In this document: in pieces, positions 1 through 5,756 of the stretch
How the letters are laid out: each line of letters begins with the position of its first letter
Numbering within the stretch: position 1 is the stretch's first letter
Program-made: the position numbers and the translations under genes
Source of the DNA: Phycisphaerales bacterium
GTDB lineage: Bacteria > Planctomycetota > Phycisphaerae > Phycisphaerales > UBA1924
Reading direction: 5' to 3'
DNA length: 7,634 nucleotides
NCBI GenBank assembly: GCA_029212425.1
Contig: JARGNC010000124.1
Location: forward strand, 1-7,634
The notes under the pieces: generated by a model
What the model was told of the DNA's origin: nothing
The model's input: only the letters and a program-made list of their open reading frames with translations
Database searches by the model: none

Positions 1-17
1 GTGATTAGCCATATGGA

Positions 18-33
18 CTGATCATCTGATCAG
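18..33. repeat. Short GATC palindrome / tandem repeat
   Basis: CTGATCA (18-24) and TGATCAG (27-33) form a perfect 7-bp inverted repeat with a 2-nt loop. The same bases also read as a direct repeat, CTGATCA at 18-24 and 26-32. It lies about 65 bp before the hydrolase start and could be an operator or simply chance in a GATC-rich genome. No function can be assigned. Confidence 0.35.
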
Positions 34-56
34 AGCAGAATCATATATGTATCAAG

Positions 57-82
57 AAGCACCATATATTGGTGCTTTCTTT
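57..82 (+). terminator. Candidate intrinsic terminator of an upstream gene
   Basis: AAGCACCA (57-64) pairs perfectly with TGGTGCTT (70-77) around a 5-nt TATAT loop, and a T-rich tail (TTTCTTT, counting the last stem bases) follows to 82. The stem is only 8 bp and the tail is interrupted by C, so it would be a weak terminator. It most likely ends a plus-strand gene lying left of the window. It could instead be a structure in the 5' region of the hydrolase gene, whose ATG is 15 nt further on. Confidence 0.4.
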
Positions 83-83
83 G

Positions 84-89
84 TATAGT
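84..89 (+). promoter_or_regulatory. Possible -10 box of the hydrolase gene
   Basis: TATAGT (5 of 6 matches to TATAAT) ends 8 nt before the ATG at 98. I see no good -35 at the usual spacing and no Shine-Dalgarno between this box and the ATG. If the box is used, the transcript would begin at or a base or two before the start codon. Confidence 0.3.
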
Positions 90-97
90 GTCTCTCT

Positions 98-1090
98 ATG
101 AAACGCAAATGGATTGTTATCATTTTCTCAGTATTCGGTGGAGTTGTACTGGTTTGCGGCGGGGTAATCACCGCGGCCGCATACATGGTCTACTCAACAG
201 TACAAGAGCTTGGAGAGCCGTGGCCTGTTTCTTTGCGTGAGGCCCATCAGCAACACCAGACTGTGCTTCTCAAAAGCGAGAGCTTTGGGCCAGAGCCGCT
301 CCCTCCGTTGACACACCCGAGTCTGGAGTACACCAGTTACGAAACCGAACTCGGCGAGATGGGGGCGATCGCATCCAAGGTGGAAGGGAATAATCGGAAC
401 CGGCCGGCGATCATCTGGGACTTCGGTGGTTTCGGAGGAATATCTTCGGGATATGCACAAGTCGGTGATCCCGAGAATGATCAAGGAATCTCACAGTTCC
501 TTGATCGCGGGTTTGTTGTTTACCTCCCCGCGGTGCGAGGTGAGCACATGAATCCCGGCGTTTTTGAATGTTTCTATGGCGAGGTGGATGATCTGGTCCG
601 AGTCATCGAGCGAGTCTCACAGCGTCCGGATGTTGATCCCAAACGTGTATACCTGATGGGCCATTCTACTGGTGGCACCAATGTACTCTTGGCTTCTATG
701 ATGACCGACATCCCAGCAGGTGTCGTGTCGTTTGGAGGAGCGATCAGTATGTCAAAGATCGTTGTGCTCGGAGGCGGGTACGGAGTAGAACCTTACGACA
801 CATCATCTCTTGACGAGGTCCACCTGAGATCACCGATGAAGTTCGCGCCGTATATCCAGTCGCCGGTGCTCTACATTGAGGGTGAAGATCACGCCGATGA
901 TTTTATACTCCAGCGCATGAAGCGTGAAACAACAGATGCCGGTGTCCCATTTGAGTACCGGATTATCCGTGGAGGGGATCATTACAACATCCTTGCTCCA
1001 CTCAAGACCTTCATCGCAGACCACATATCCTCAGGCAAACCCGGACTCCCCGACGCCGATGAACTGCAGCGGGCGTTCTTTGATCGCTGA
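98..1090 (+). CDS. Membrane-anchored alpha/beta hydrolase (prolyl-oligopeptidase-like)
   Basis: A 330-residue serine hydrolase; the substrate is unknown but an ester or peptide is likely. Residues 5-32 form one hydrophobic segment after a basic MKRK start, so the protein is probably anchored in the cytoplasmic membrane with its catalytic domain outside. The catalytic domain runs from about residue 75 to 312. DFGGFGG (108-114) sits where the oxyanion-hole loop is expected. AVRGEHMNPGVFE followed by GEVDDL (161-166) resembles the S9 peptidase/esterase lid and helix region. GHSTGG (188-193) is the nucleophile elbow, with Ser190 as nucleophile. GEDHADD (262-268) probably supplies the acid (Asp264 or Asp267), and GGDHYN (292-297) supplies His295. 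The triad therefore looks complete. No Shine-Dalgarno precedes the ATG. The next gene starts 148 bp downstream with its own ribosome site, so this is probably a single-gene unit. The fold assignment is firm; peptidase versus esterase is open. Confidence 0.85.
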   Translation: MKRKWIVIIFSVFGGVVLVCGGVITAAAYMVYSTVQELGEPWPVSLREAHQQHQTVLLKSESFGPEPLPPLTHPSLEYTSYETELGEMGAIASKVEGNNRNRPAIIWDFGGFGGISSGYAQVGDPENDQGISQFLDRGFVVYLPAVRGEHMNPGVFECFYGEVDDLVRVIERVSQRPDVDPKRVYLMGHSTGGTNVLLASMMTDIPAGVVSFGGAISMSKIVVLGGGYGVEPYDTSSLDEVHLRSPMKFAPYIQSPVLYIEGEDHADDFILQRMKRETTDAGVPFEYRIIRGGDHYNILAPLKTFIADHISSGKPGLPDADELQRAFFDR

Positions 1091-1189
1091 ACACCGAATT
1101 AGAAACCAAAGTTGCTCAACATTAAACCGTTCTAAATGAGCTCATCTTTCGCATCCAACCCCCTCCTCCCTGCGAATAATCCCCCAGTC

Positions 1190-1230
1190 GCCGGGGTTCT
1201 CCCGGCTGTGTGTCTATCTACAGAGAGAGG
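1190..1230 (+). promoter_or_regulatory. 5' region of the sorted-protein gene: hairpin and Shine-Dalgarno
   Basis: In the 148-bp gap after the hydrolase, GCCGGG (1190-1195) pairs with CCCGGC (1201-1206) around a 5-nt loop, with no T-run, so it is a leader hairpin rather than a terminator. AGAGAGG (1224-1230) lies 8 nt before the ATG at 1239 and is a good Shine-Dalgarno. AATAAT at 1175-1180 is a weak -10 candidate without a matching -35. No clear terminator follows the hydrolase gene at 1091-1140. Confidence 0.45.
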
Positions 1231-1238
1231 AATACAGG

Positions 1239-1808
1239 ATGAATAAGTCAGTATTTGCAGGCACGGCGTTGCTCGTCGCTTCGACCGCCGCCGCGACGGT
1301 ATACAACGAGTCCATCGATGGTGATCTTTCAGGGGATCGGTTCAATCCGACCTTCATCGACTTTGGTCTTGGTCAGAACACGGTCATCAACGAAACAGTC
1401 GATGCGGAGATCCCAGGGGGAGACATCGACTACTTCACATTCACCGTTGGTGCTGGTCAGTGGGTTGATTCGATCATCATCGCCGACACCTTCAATCCCA
1501 ACGGCGGACTCGATATGGGTGTCTTCGTTGGACTCGCGTTCGACGACTTCTTCGATTTCAACATCGACGATTTCACCGGCGATGGGCTCGAAGGGTTCCT
1601 CATCACCGACTTCACCAATGTCGGATTTGAATCCATCGAAACACTCTCCGGCGGACTCGCCACCCTCGGCGAGGGCGACTACACCCTCTGGATTCAGCAG
1701 GGCAATGTGGACATCACCCGCGTGACCACACACATCAACATCGTTCCCGCTCCGAGCTCACTCGCTGTGCTTGGTGCAATGGGCATGATGGCGCGTCGCC
1801 GGCGATAA
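1239..1808 (+). CDS. Secreted beta-rich protein with PEP-CTERM-like sorting tail
   Basis: A 189-residue exported protein. Residues 1-19 form a signal peptide (MNKS, then a hydrophobic Ala-rich stretch; cleavage likely after Ala-Ala-Ala near 19). The mature part begins NESIDGDLSGDRFNPT and continues with an N-[TV] repeat region and GGDIDYFTFTVGAGQ (60-74). I recognise this pattern from secreted planctomycete and cyanobacterial proteins that resemble the pre-peptidase C-terminal beta-sandwich. The middle is rich in Asp and Phe (101-126), which could bind Ca2+. The last 21 residues are VPAP (169-172), a hydrophobic stretch (175-185) and RRRR (186-189). That is the three-part layout of PEP-CTERM-type tails, normally cut by an exosortase-type enzyme at the cell surface. 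No sortase gene is in the window. There are no cysteines. A strong Shine-Dalgarno precedes it and a strong terminator follows, so it is monocistronic. The role is probably structural or adhesive, but unproven. Confidence 0.8.
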   Translation: MNKSVFAGTALLVASTAAATVYNESIDGDLSGDRFNPTFIDFGLGQNTVINETVDAEIPGGDIDYFTFTVGAGQWVDSIIIADTFNPNGGLDMGVFVGLAFDDFFDFNIDDFTGDGLEGFLITDFTNVGFESIETLSGGLATLGEGDYTLWIQQGNVDITRVTTHINIVPAPSSLAVLGAMGMMARRRR

Positions 1809-1831
1809 AGCGAGATCCGTTTATCAACGAT

Positions 1832-1863
1832 CAGCCCCAAGCATGACTTGGGGCTGTTTTTTT
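1832..1863 (+). terminator. Strong intrinsic terminator
   Basis: CAGCCCCAAG (1832-1841) pairs perfectly over 10 bp with CTTGGGGCTG (1847-1856) around a 5-nt loop, followed by seven T (1857-1863). It ends the sorted-protein gene 23 bp after its stop codon. The T-run overlaps the TAA stop (1864-1862) of the convergent minus-strand lipoprotein gene. There is no A-run on the other side, so it should act only on plus-strand transcription. Confidence 0.92.
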
Positions 1864-2809
1864 AATCGTCCCCACGCTGCCATGCGCGGATGTACTCTGC
1901 GTTCTTTTCGAGTTGCTTGATCCACATGCGTGTGTCCGCTGTGGAATCGGGATTCGACCAGAGTGCGAGGGTTGAGATGCCCATTTTATTGAGCTCATCA
2001 AAGTACACGCGTCCGTACTCGTCATCGTCGCTCACTTCTTTGAGCGAGAGCATCGGGATCACGGGGCGGTCAGGGTAGACCTCCTGCATCACTTCCCATG
2101 TGTTGCGGATCTTCCTTCTGTGCTGGGCTTCGGTCCGGTCATTTACGATTGCGCCGCGAGCATAGATACTCAGCACGATCCAATCGAAGCCGTCGATGAG
2201 TGGTTTGTTGTTGATGATCTTCTGTTTGTCCTGCTCAGTCCAGGGTTTGTCTCTTCGTGTGACTGGTTGACCATAAAACCCGAGCGGGAGGGTGTTGCCG
2301 TTCTCAATCTGGTAGGCGCGAAGATCCGCAACCGCACGATTGAAGAACCTGAGATCCGCTGCACCGTATCCGCGCTGCTGAACATCCCAGTTCCATGCGC
2401 CCCGATCGGGTTCGTAGTCGTAGTACGCGATTGCCGGCGGTTTGGGGTTCCACTCCGCTTCCGCTTTGGTAAACGATCTGCGAGCGTTGATGCGGTCAAG
2501 ACTGATGCGGTCCGGCGTGTGCTCCTTCTTCGGAAGGTACGCATTGATCTGCAATCCCACTTCATATTCAATTCCGAGCCGATCCAGTGCGGCAAAGTAC
2601 TGGGCTTTGCCGATCCTTGATCCCGGGGCGAATACAAAGAGCGTGCGTTTGTTTTCATCAAAAACAATCGGTTGCGAATGGGGTGATGATTGGGTCGTGG
2701 GGATTACTGGGAAAGTCACGCATCCTGCAATCGCAAGCGCGAGCACACCCAGAGCAGAGAGGAGTCCACAAATCAACGGAGTTCTGGAGTTGGAGAGCGT
2801 GCGAGTCAT
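1862..2809 (-). CDS. Lipoprotein, probable TIM-barrel glycosidase-like, unknown function
   Basis: A 315-residue predicted lipoprotein of a family I cannot name. The signal region ends in a good lipobox, LAIAGC, with Cys30 as the lipidated residue, followed by a Thr/Ser/Pro linker to about 46. The rest looks like a beta/alpha barrel with strand-like blocks TLFVFAPG (56-63), AIAYYDYEP (126-134), LPLGFYG (174-180), FDWIVLSIYARG (208-219), PVIPMLSL (249-256) and ISTLALWSNPD (278-288). The segment YDYEPDRGAWNWD (130-142) recalls the catalytic D-x-E...NW region of hyaluronidase-type (GH56) glycosidases; here the acids would be Asp131 and Glu133. That link is my inference from pattern alone. The start is supported by GGAGGT 9 nt upstream. 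It is divergent from the DUF2959 lipoprotein gene and convergent with the sorted-protein gene. A polysaccharide-acting enzyme on the outer or inner membrane is plausible, but a binding protein is also possible. Confidence 0.75.
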   Translation of the reverse strand: MTRTLSNSRTPLICGLLSALGVLALAIAGCVTFPVIPTTQSSPHSQPIVFDENKRTLFVFAPGSRIGKAQYFAALDRLGIEYEVGLQINAYLPKKEHTPDRISLDRINARRSFTKAEAEWNPKPPAIAYYDYEPDRGAWNWDVQQRGYGAADLRFFNRAVADLRAYQIENGNTLPLGFYGQPVTRRDKPWTEQDKQKIINNKPLIDGFDWIVLSIYARGAIVNDRTEAQHRRKIRNTWEVMQEVYPDRPVIPMLSLKEVSDDDEYGRVYFDELNKMGISTLALWSNPDSTADTRMWIKQLEKNAEYIRAWQRGDD

Positions 2810-2818
2810 TGTTGGTGT

Positions 2819-2860
2819 ACCTCCATTGGAATCGGGGCAGATCGGGCCTGAATCATTGTA
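2819..2860 (-). promoter_or_regulatory. -10 box and Shine-Dalgarno for the minus-strand lipoprotein
   Basis: On the minus strand TACAAT (2860-2855) is a good -10 match and GGAGGT (2824-2819) is a near-perfect Shine-Dalgarno, 9 nt before the ATG at 2809. The predicted leader is about 40 nt. No convincing -35 is visible at 16-18 nt, so an activator or alternative sigma factor may be involved. This site lies back to back with the DUF2959 promoter in a 98-bp divergent region. Confidence 0.5.
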
Positions 2861-2892
2861 GGGGATCGATCGAGGTTTGCATCGACGAATTT

Positions 2893-2901
2893 TGCTATCA
2901 T
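2893..2901 (+). promoter_or_regulatory. Extended -10 promoter candidate for the DUF2959 gene
   Basis: TGCTATCAT matches the extended -10 pattern TGnTATAAT (TATCAT, 5 of 6) and ends 6 nt before the ATG at 2908. No Shine-Dalgarno fits in that space. The -35 is poor, as is common for extended -10 promoters. The geometry predicts a transcript starting at or next to the start codon. Confidence 0.45.
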
Positions 2902-2907
2902 CCAGCT

Positions 2908-3567
2908 ATGAACACGATCAATCAATCACGCTTGTGCACGACTTTGCTTCTGACCGCCGTTGTGTTTTTGACCGGCTGCGCCTCCACATCCATCGCTGTC
3001 CGCGAAAAACTGGGGACGCCAAAGCGTGAACAACTTGTGGATCGGGTGGATGAAACACGAGATGCACAGGAATCCGCAAAGGTGCAGTTCGCGACCACAC
3101 TCGACGAACTCAAATCCCTCTCCGGATTCGACGGCGGCGAACTCGAAGACGCGTACTCGCGTCTCAAGAAACAACTCGATCGCGCCGAGCATCGCGCGGA
3201 TAATGTCTCCGACAAGATCAAATCCGTCGAGCGTGTCGGCAAAGCACTCTTTAGCGAGTGGGAAAAAGAACTCGAAGAATACTCCACCGACTCACTCCGG
3301 CGCGCATCAGAGCGGCAGCTCGACGAAACCCAGAACGCGTTTGATGATGTGCTCGATGCGATGAAAGCAGCGGAAGCGAAGATGGGACCGGTCCTTGCGG
3401 CGTTCAGCGATCAGGTCCTGTTCCTCAAGCACAATCTCAATGCACGCGCCATCGCATCGCTCGACGACACACTCGTCGAGCTTGAATCCGAGATCGCGGA
3501 ACTGATCGCGGACATGGAAGCATCCATCGACGAAGCGAACGCGTTCATCGACGAGATGGGGTCTTAG
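2908..3567 (+). CDS. DUF2959 family coiled-coil lipoprotein
   Basis: A 219-residue lipoprotein. The signal peptide ends in the lipobox FLTGC (Cys24). The mature part is almost entirely helical and charged, with heptad-like Leu/Ala spacing that suggests long coiled coils at about 40-125 and 135-215. I recognise the DUF2959 pattern from REQLVDRVDETRDAQESAK (40-58), FDGGELEDAY (74-83), LFSEWEKELEEYS (114-126) and the hallmark DQVLFLKHNLNARAIASL (168-185). Family members are periplasmic lipoproteins of unknown function, about this size. The ATG at 2908 is chosen because the lipoprotein signal starts there; the reading frame stays open upstream to 2587, but that part overlaps the divergent lipoprotein and encodes no plausible signal. 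It ends 14 bp before the convergent glycosyltransferase gene, with no clear terminator between. Its molecular role is unknown; an envelope spacer or stress function is a guess. Confidence 0.88.
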   Translation: MNTINQSRLCTTLLLTAVVFLTGCASTSIAVREKLGTPKREQLVDRVDETRDAQESAKVQFATTLDELKSLSGFDGGELEDAYSRLKKQLDRAEHRADNVSDKIKSVERVGKALFSEWEKELEEYSTDSLRRASERQLDETQNAFDDVLDAMKAAEAKMGPVLAAFSDQVLFLKHNLNARAIASLDDTLVELESEIAELIADMEASIDEANAFIDEMGS

Positions 3568-3581
3568 GTGATTCTGCTATA

Positions 3582-4793
3582 TCAAGCAGGCTGAGCCGTA
3601 GGTCGTGGGCACGAGTTGACCAGGTTGTACATCTGATCCACTCGATGCTCCCACAAGCATGTTCGCTCCGCGTGCATCCTTCCACGGATCGCTTGCTTGA
3701 GCGCAACATCCGGCTGCGCAAGCAACGCATCAATCTTCTCGCGTGCTTGATGCAGGTTTGTCCCAGACCAATCGAACAGCGTCGCAGTGGGATCCGTGTG
3801 CTCAGCGGACATTGATCCATTGAAATCATGTCGAACCATCAAGCGATCGTCGGCAACGACGCATGCGCCTCCCGCCATCGCTTGCATGATTCGTTCGGAA
3901 TACGAGTGCACGAACTGGGTTGGTCCCCACGCGAGCCCGATCCTTCCTCGGCTAAACGCATCGGCACACTCAGCGTAGCTTGCTTGTCCCGCGTACTTGA
4001 TCGTCCCTGTGCAGTGCTTCGCCCATTCTTCGGAACCGAACACGCCGACCTTGAGTCCTTGCAATGCTTTGACGGTTTCGATGCGTCGATAACGGTTGAC
4101 GATCGCGATGACCAATCCCCAGAGGTGTCGCTGTGTGATCCATTTTCCGGTGATGATCCCCTTGGTTCCGAGAGCGAGATCACACGCCGCGACATATCCG
4201 AGCTGCGGATCGCGGATCATCATGTTCGCGATGGAGTTGATGAGTTGGACCATACCAGGGTCTTTGATCTCCGCGATCGCTTCGTCGATCTCTTCTTGGG
4301 GACGCACAGAGCTGGTGACCACCACATCGAACTCGCGATTGGCGAAATGCTCCGGAGTCAGCGTTCCCAGATCGCACAGCGCCGAACGCGGGATGCCGTG
4401 TGGGATCCATCCGTGGATGAGGTTTGGGAAGCGGTAGCGGAGCAGGTGCGCATCATCTATGCAAGGCAGCGCGAGCCGATAGTTGCTCAGTTTGTTGATC
4501 TGATCCCATTGATCGATCGAGCCGTCTGAGAGACCGAACGGGTGATCGACATAGTACTGGATTGCCCGCATGTTGCTGTCGGGAGTGAACAGCGCTGGGG
4601 GCAGCCCCTGCAGCGAGTTGCTCGTGTTCATGAAGAACAGCGTGCCTTCCGTCGGCATGTTGTCCGGAGCGAGATCAAAGATGCGAGCATCGTATCCCTT
4701 CGCGGTAAACGCTTCGAGCAGTTCCTCGGACATCGCGCCGAGAAGATCGAACTGGGATTGGTACAGCGAATGGATCCAGATGGTGTCTTGCAT
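3582..4793 (-). CDS. CgeB-like glycosyltransferase (GT-B fold)
   Basis: A 403-residue soluble protein with no signal peptide or membrane segment. It looks like a two-domain GT-B glycosyltransferase of the CgeB / Glyco_trans_1_2 type. The N-terminal domain has YYVDHPFG (80-87) and IHGWIPHGI (126-134), typical of this group. The C-terminal Rossmann domain has GLKVGVFGSEEW (246-257), then YAECADAFSRGRIGLAW (273-289) and VHSYSERIMQAMAGGACVVAD (295-315). In related enzymes the E-R-x-x-x-A-M-A-x-G-x segment binds the nucleotide sugar; Glu300 is the conserved acid. Donor and acceptor cannot be read from the sequence; surface glycan or protein glycosylation is plausible. It starts 43 bp after the thyA stop on the same strand with no Shine-Dalgarno and no good promoter, so co-transcription with thyA is likely. 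The last 10 residues are probably disordered. Confidence 0.8.
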   Translation of the reverse strand: MQDTIWIHSLYQSQFDLLGAMSEELLEAFTAKGYDARIFDLAPDNMPTEGTLFFMNTSNSLQGLPPALFTPDSNMRAIQYYVDHPFGLSDGSIDQWDQINKLSNYRLALPCIDDAHLLRYRFPNLIHGWIPHGIPRSALCDLGTLTPEHFANREFDVVVTSSVRPQEEIDEAIAEIKDPGMVQLINSIANMMIRDPQLGYVAACDLALGTKGIITGKWITQRHLWGLVIAIVNRYRRIETVKALQGLKVGVFGSEEWAKHCTGTIKYAGQASYAECADAFSRGRIGLAWGPTQFVHSYSERIMQAMAGGACVVADDRLMVRHDFNGSMSAEHTDPTATLFDWSGTNLHQAREKIDALLAQPDVALKQAIRGRMHAERTCLWEHRVDQMYNLVNSCPRPTAQPA

Positions 4794-4836
4794 ACAGCGT
4801 GTATCGGGCAGATTCCCACGCGCTCTGCAGGTTCAT

Positions 4837-5697
4837 TCAGACCGCGACCTCGCCCTTGATATGCGGATGCGGATCGTAGTTGACGAGCTCGAAATCCTCG
4901 AACTTGAAATCAAAGATGCTCTGCACCTCTCGGTTGAGATTCATCTTGGGAAGCGGACGGAAATCCCGATCAAGCTGCTGCTCGACCTGAGGTAGGTGAT
5001 TCAGGTAGATATGCGCATCCCCTAGCGTGTGCACAAACTTCGCTGGACGCAGCCCTGTCACCTGTGCGACCATCTGTGTCAGCAGCGCATACGACGCGAT
5101 ATTGAACGGCACACCCAGAAACAGATCCGCAGATCGCTGGTACAACTGGCAGGACAACCAATCCGGTCCGGTGTCCTTCGACCTCGCGACATGGAACTGG
5201 AACAAGCAGTGGCAGGGGGGCAGCGCCATCTCGTCAATCTGTCCCGGATTCCACGCGGTCACGATGTGACGACGAGAGTAAGGGTTGTTCTTGAGTCCGT
5301 CGATCAACTCTGAGATCTGATCCAGCGTCGATCCGTCCGGCTTTGCCCACGACCGCCATTGGTGCCCGTAGATTGGACCGAGATCGCCGTTCTCATCCGC
5401 CCATTCATCCCAGATGCGGACATTGTGCTCTTTGAGCGCCGCGATGTTGGTGTCGCCTTGGAGGAACCAGAGGAGTTCGTGGATGATGGATCGGAGGTGG
5501 AGTTTTTTGGTCGTGACGATCGGAAACCCGGCTTTTTGACCTGTCCGGACTTCGTGCTCGATCGCACCAGGAGCGTGGGAGTCAAGGTAGTAATGCGATT
5601 GGTGTCCGAAGATTGAGAGGGTTCCGACGCCGGTGCGGTCGTCGCAAGGGGTGCCCTCTTTGAGGACCTTTTTGAGGGTTTCGCAGTACTGAATCAT
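4837..5697 (-). CDS. thyA: Thymidylate synthase
   Basis: ThyA methylates dUMP to dTMP using 5,10-methylene-tetrahydrofolate, in the cytoplasm. The 286-residue protein has every key motif: DRTG with Arg21, FPIVTTKK, the loop SRRHIV with Arg142-Arg143, the nucleophile Cys162 in PPCHC, QRSAD (Arg188, Ser189, Asp191), FNIASY with Asn199, GDAHIY with His229 and Tyr231, and the C-terminal GEVAV closing segment. I chose the ATG at 5697 because MIQYCETL aligns with the usual ThyA N-terminus; an in-frame TTG at 5715 would add six residues with no homology support. The protein is 22 residues longer than the E. coli enzyme (264 from memory). The extra residues come from about 16 between GHQ and GFP (residues 34-56) and about 6 before LSCQ (171-180). 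The start lies 59 bp after the aroA stop, with its own promoter candidate, and the glycosyltransferase follows. No flavin-dependent ThyX is in the window. Confidence 0.97.
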   Translation of the reverse strand: MIQYCETLKKVLKEGTPCDDRTGVGTLSIFGHQSHYYLDSHAPGAIEHEVRTGQKAGFPIVTTKKLHLRSIIHELLWFLQGDTNIAALKEHNVRIWDEWADENGDLGPIYGHQWRSWAKPDGSTLDQISELIDGLKNNPYSRRHIVTAWNPGQIDEMALPPCHCLFQFHVARSKDTGPDWLSCQLYQRSADLFLGVPFNIASYALLTQMVAQVTGLRPAKFVHTLGDAHIYLNHLPQVEQQLDRDFRPLPKMNLNREVQSIFDFKFEDFELVNYDPHPHIKGEVAV

Positions 5698-5706
5698 GAT
5701 TGATTT

Positions 5707-5735
5707 ACCATACAACAGAAGCTTGGGATTGTGAA
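5707..5735 (-). promoter_or_regulatory. Promoter candidate for thyA
   Basis: On the minus strand TTCACA (5735-5730; 5 of 6 to TTGACA) and TATGGT (5712-5707; 4 of 6) are separated by exactly 17 nt. The -10 ends 9 nt before the chosen thyA ATG, which has no Shine-Dalgarno. A start of transcription near 5700 would leave a leader of only a few bases. This would give thyA expression independent of aroA. Confidence 0.45.
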
Positions 5736-5756
5736 CCCAATGAGCGTGAATCTGCT

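Noticed and set aside
1255..1733. Overlapping open frames on both strands within the sorted-protein gene
   Set aside because: They are low-complexity Ser/Thr- or Asp/Glu-rich shadows of a gene with a clear signal peptide and sorting tail.
2587..2907. Upstream extension of the DUF2959 reading frame
   Set aside because: It overlaps the start of the divergent lipoprotein gene and its promoter, and it would bury the lipoprotein signal that begins at 2908.
3828..4529. A 233-codon open frame on the plus strand
   Set aside because: It lies antisense inside the glycosyltransferase gene, shows no domain pattern, and its composition mirrors the real gene.
5698..5715. TTG at 5715 as the thyA start
   Set aside because: It adds six residues with no match to ThyA proteins and overlaps the -10 candidate; the ATG at 5697 aligns with known N-termini.
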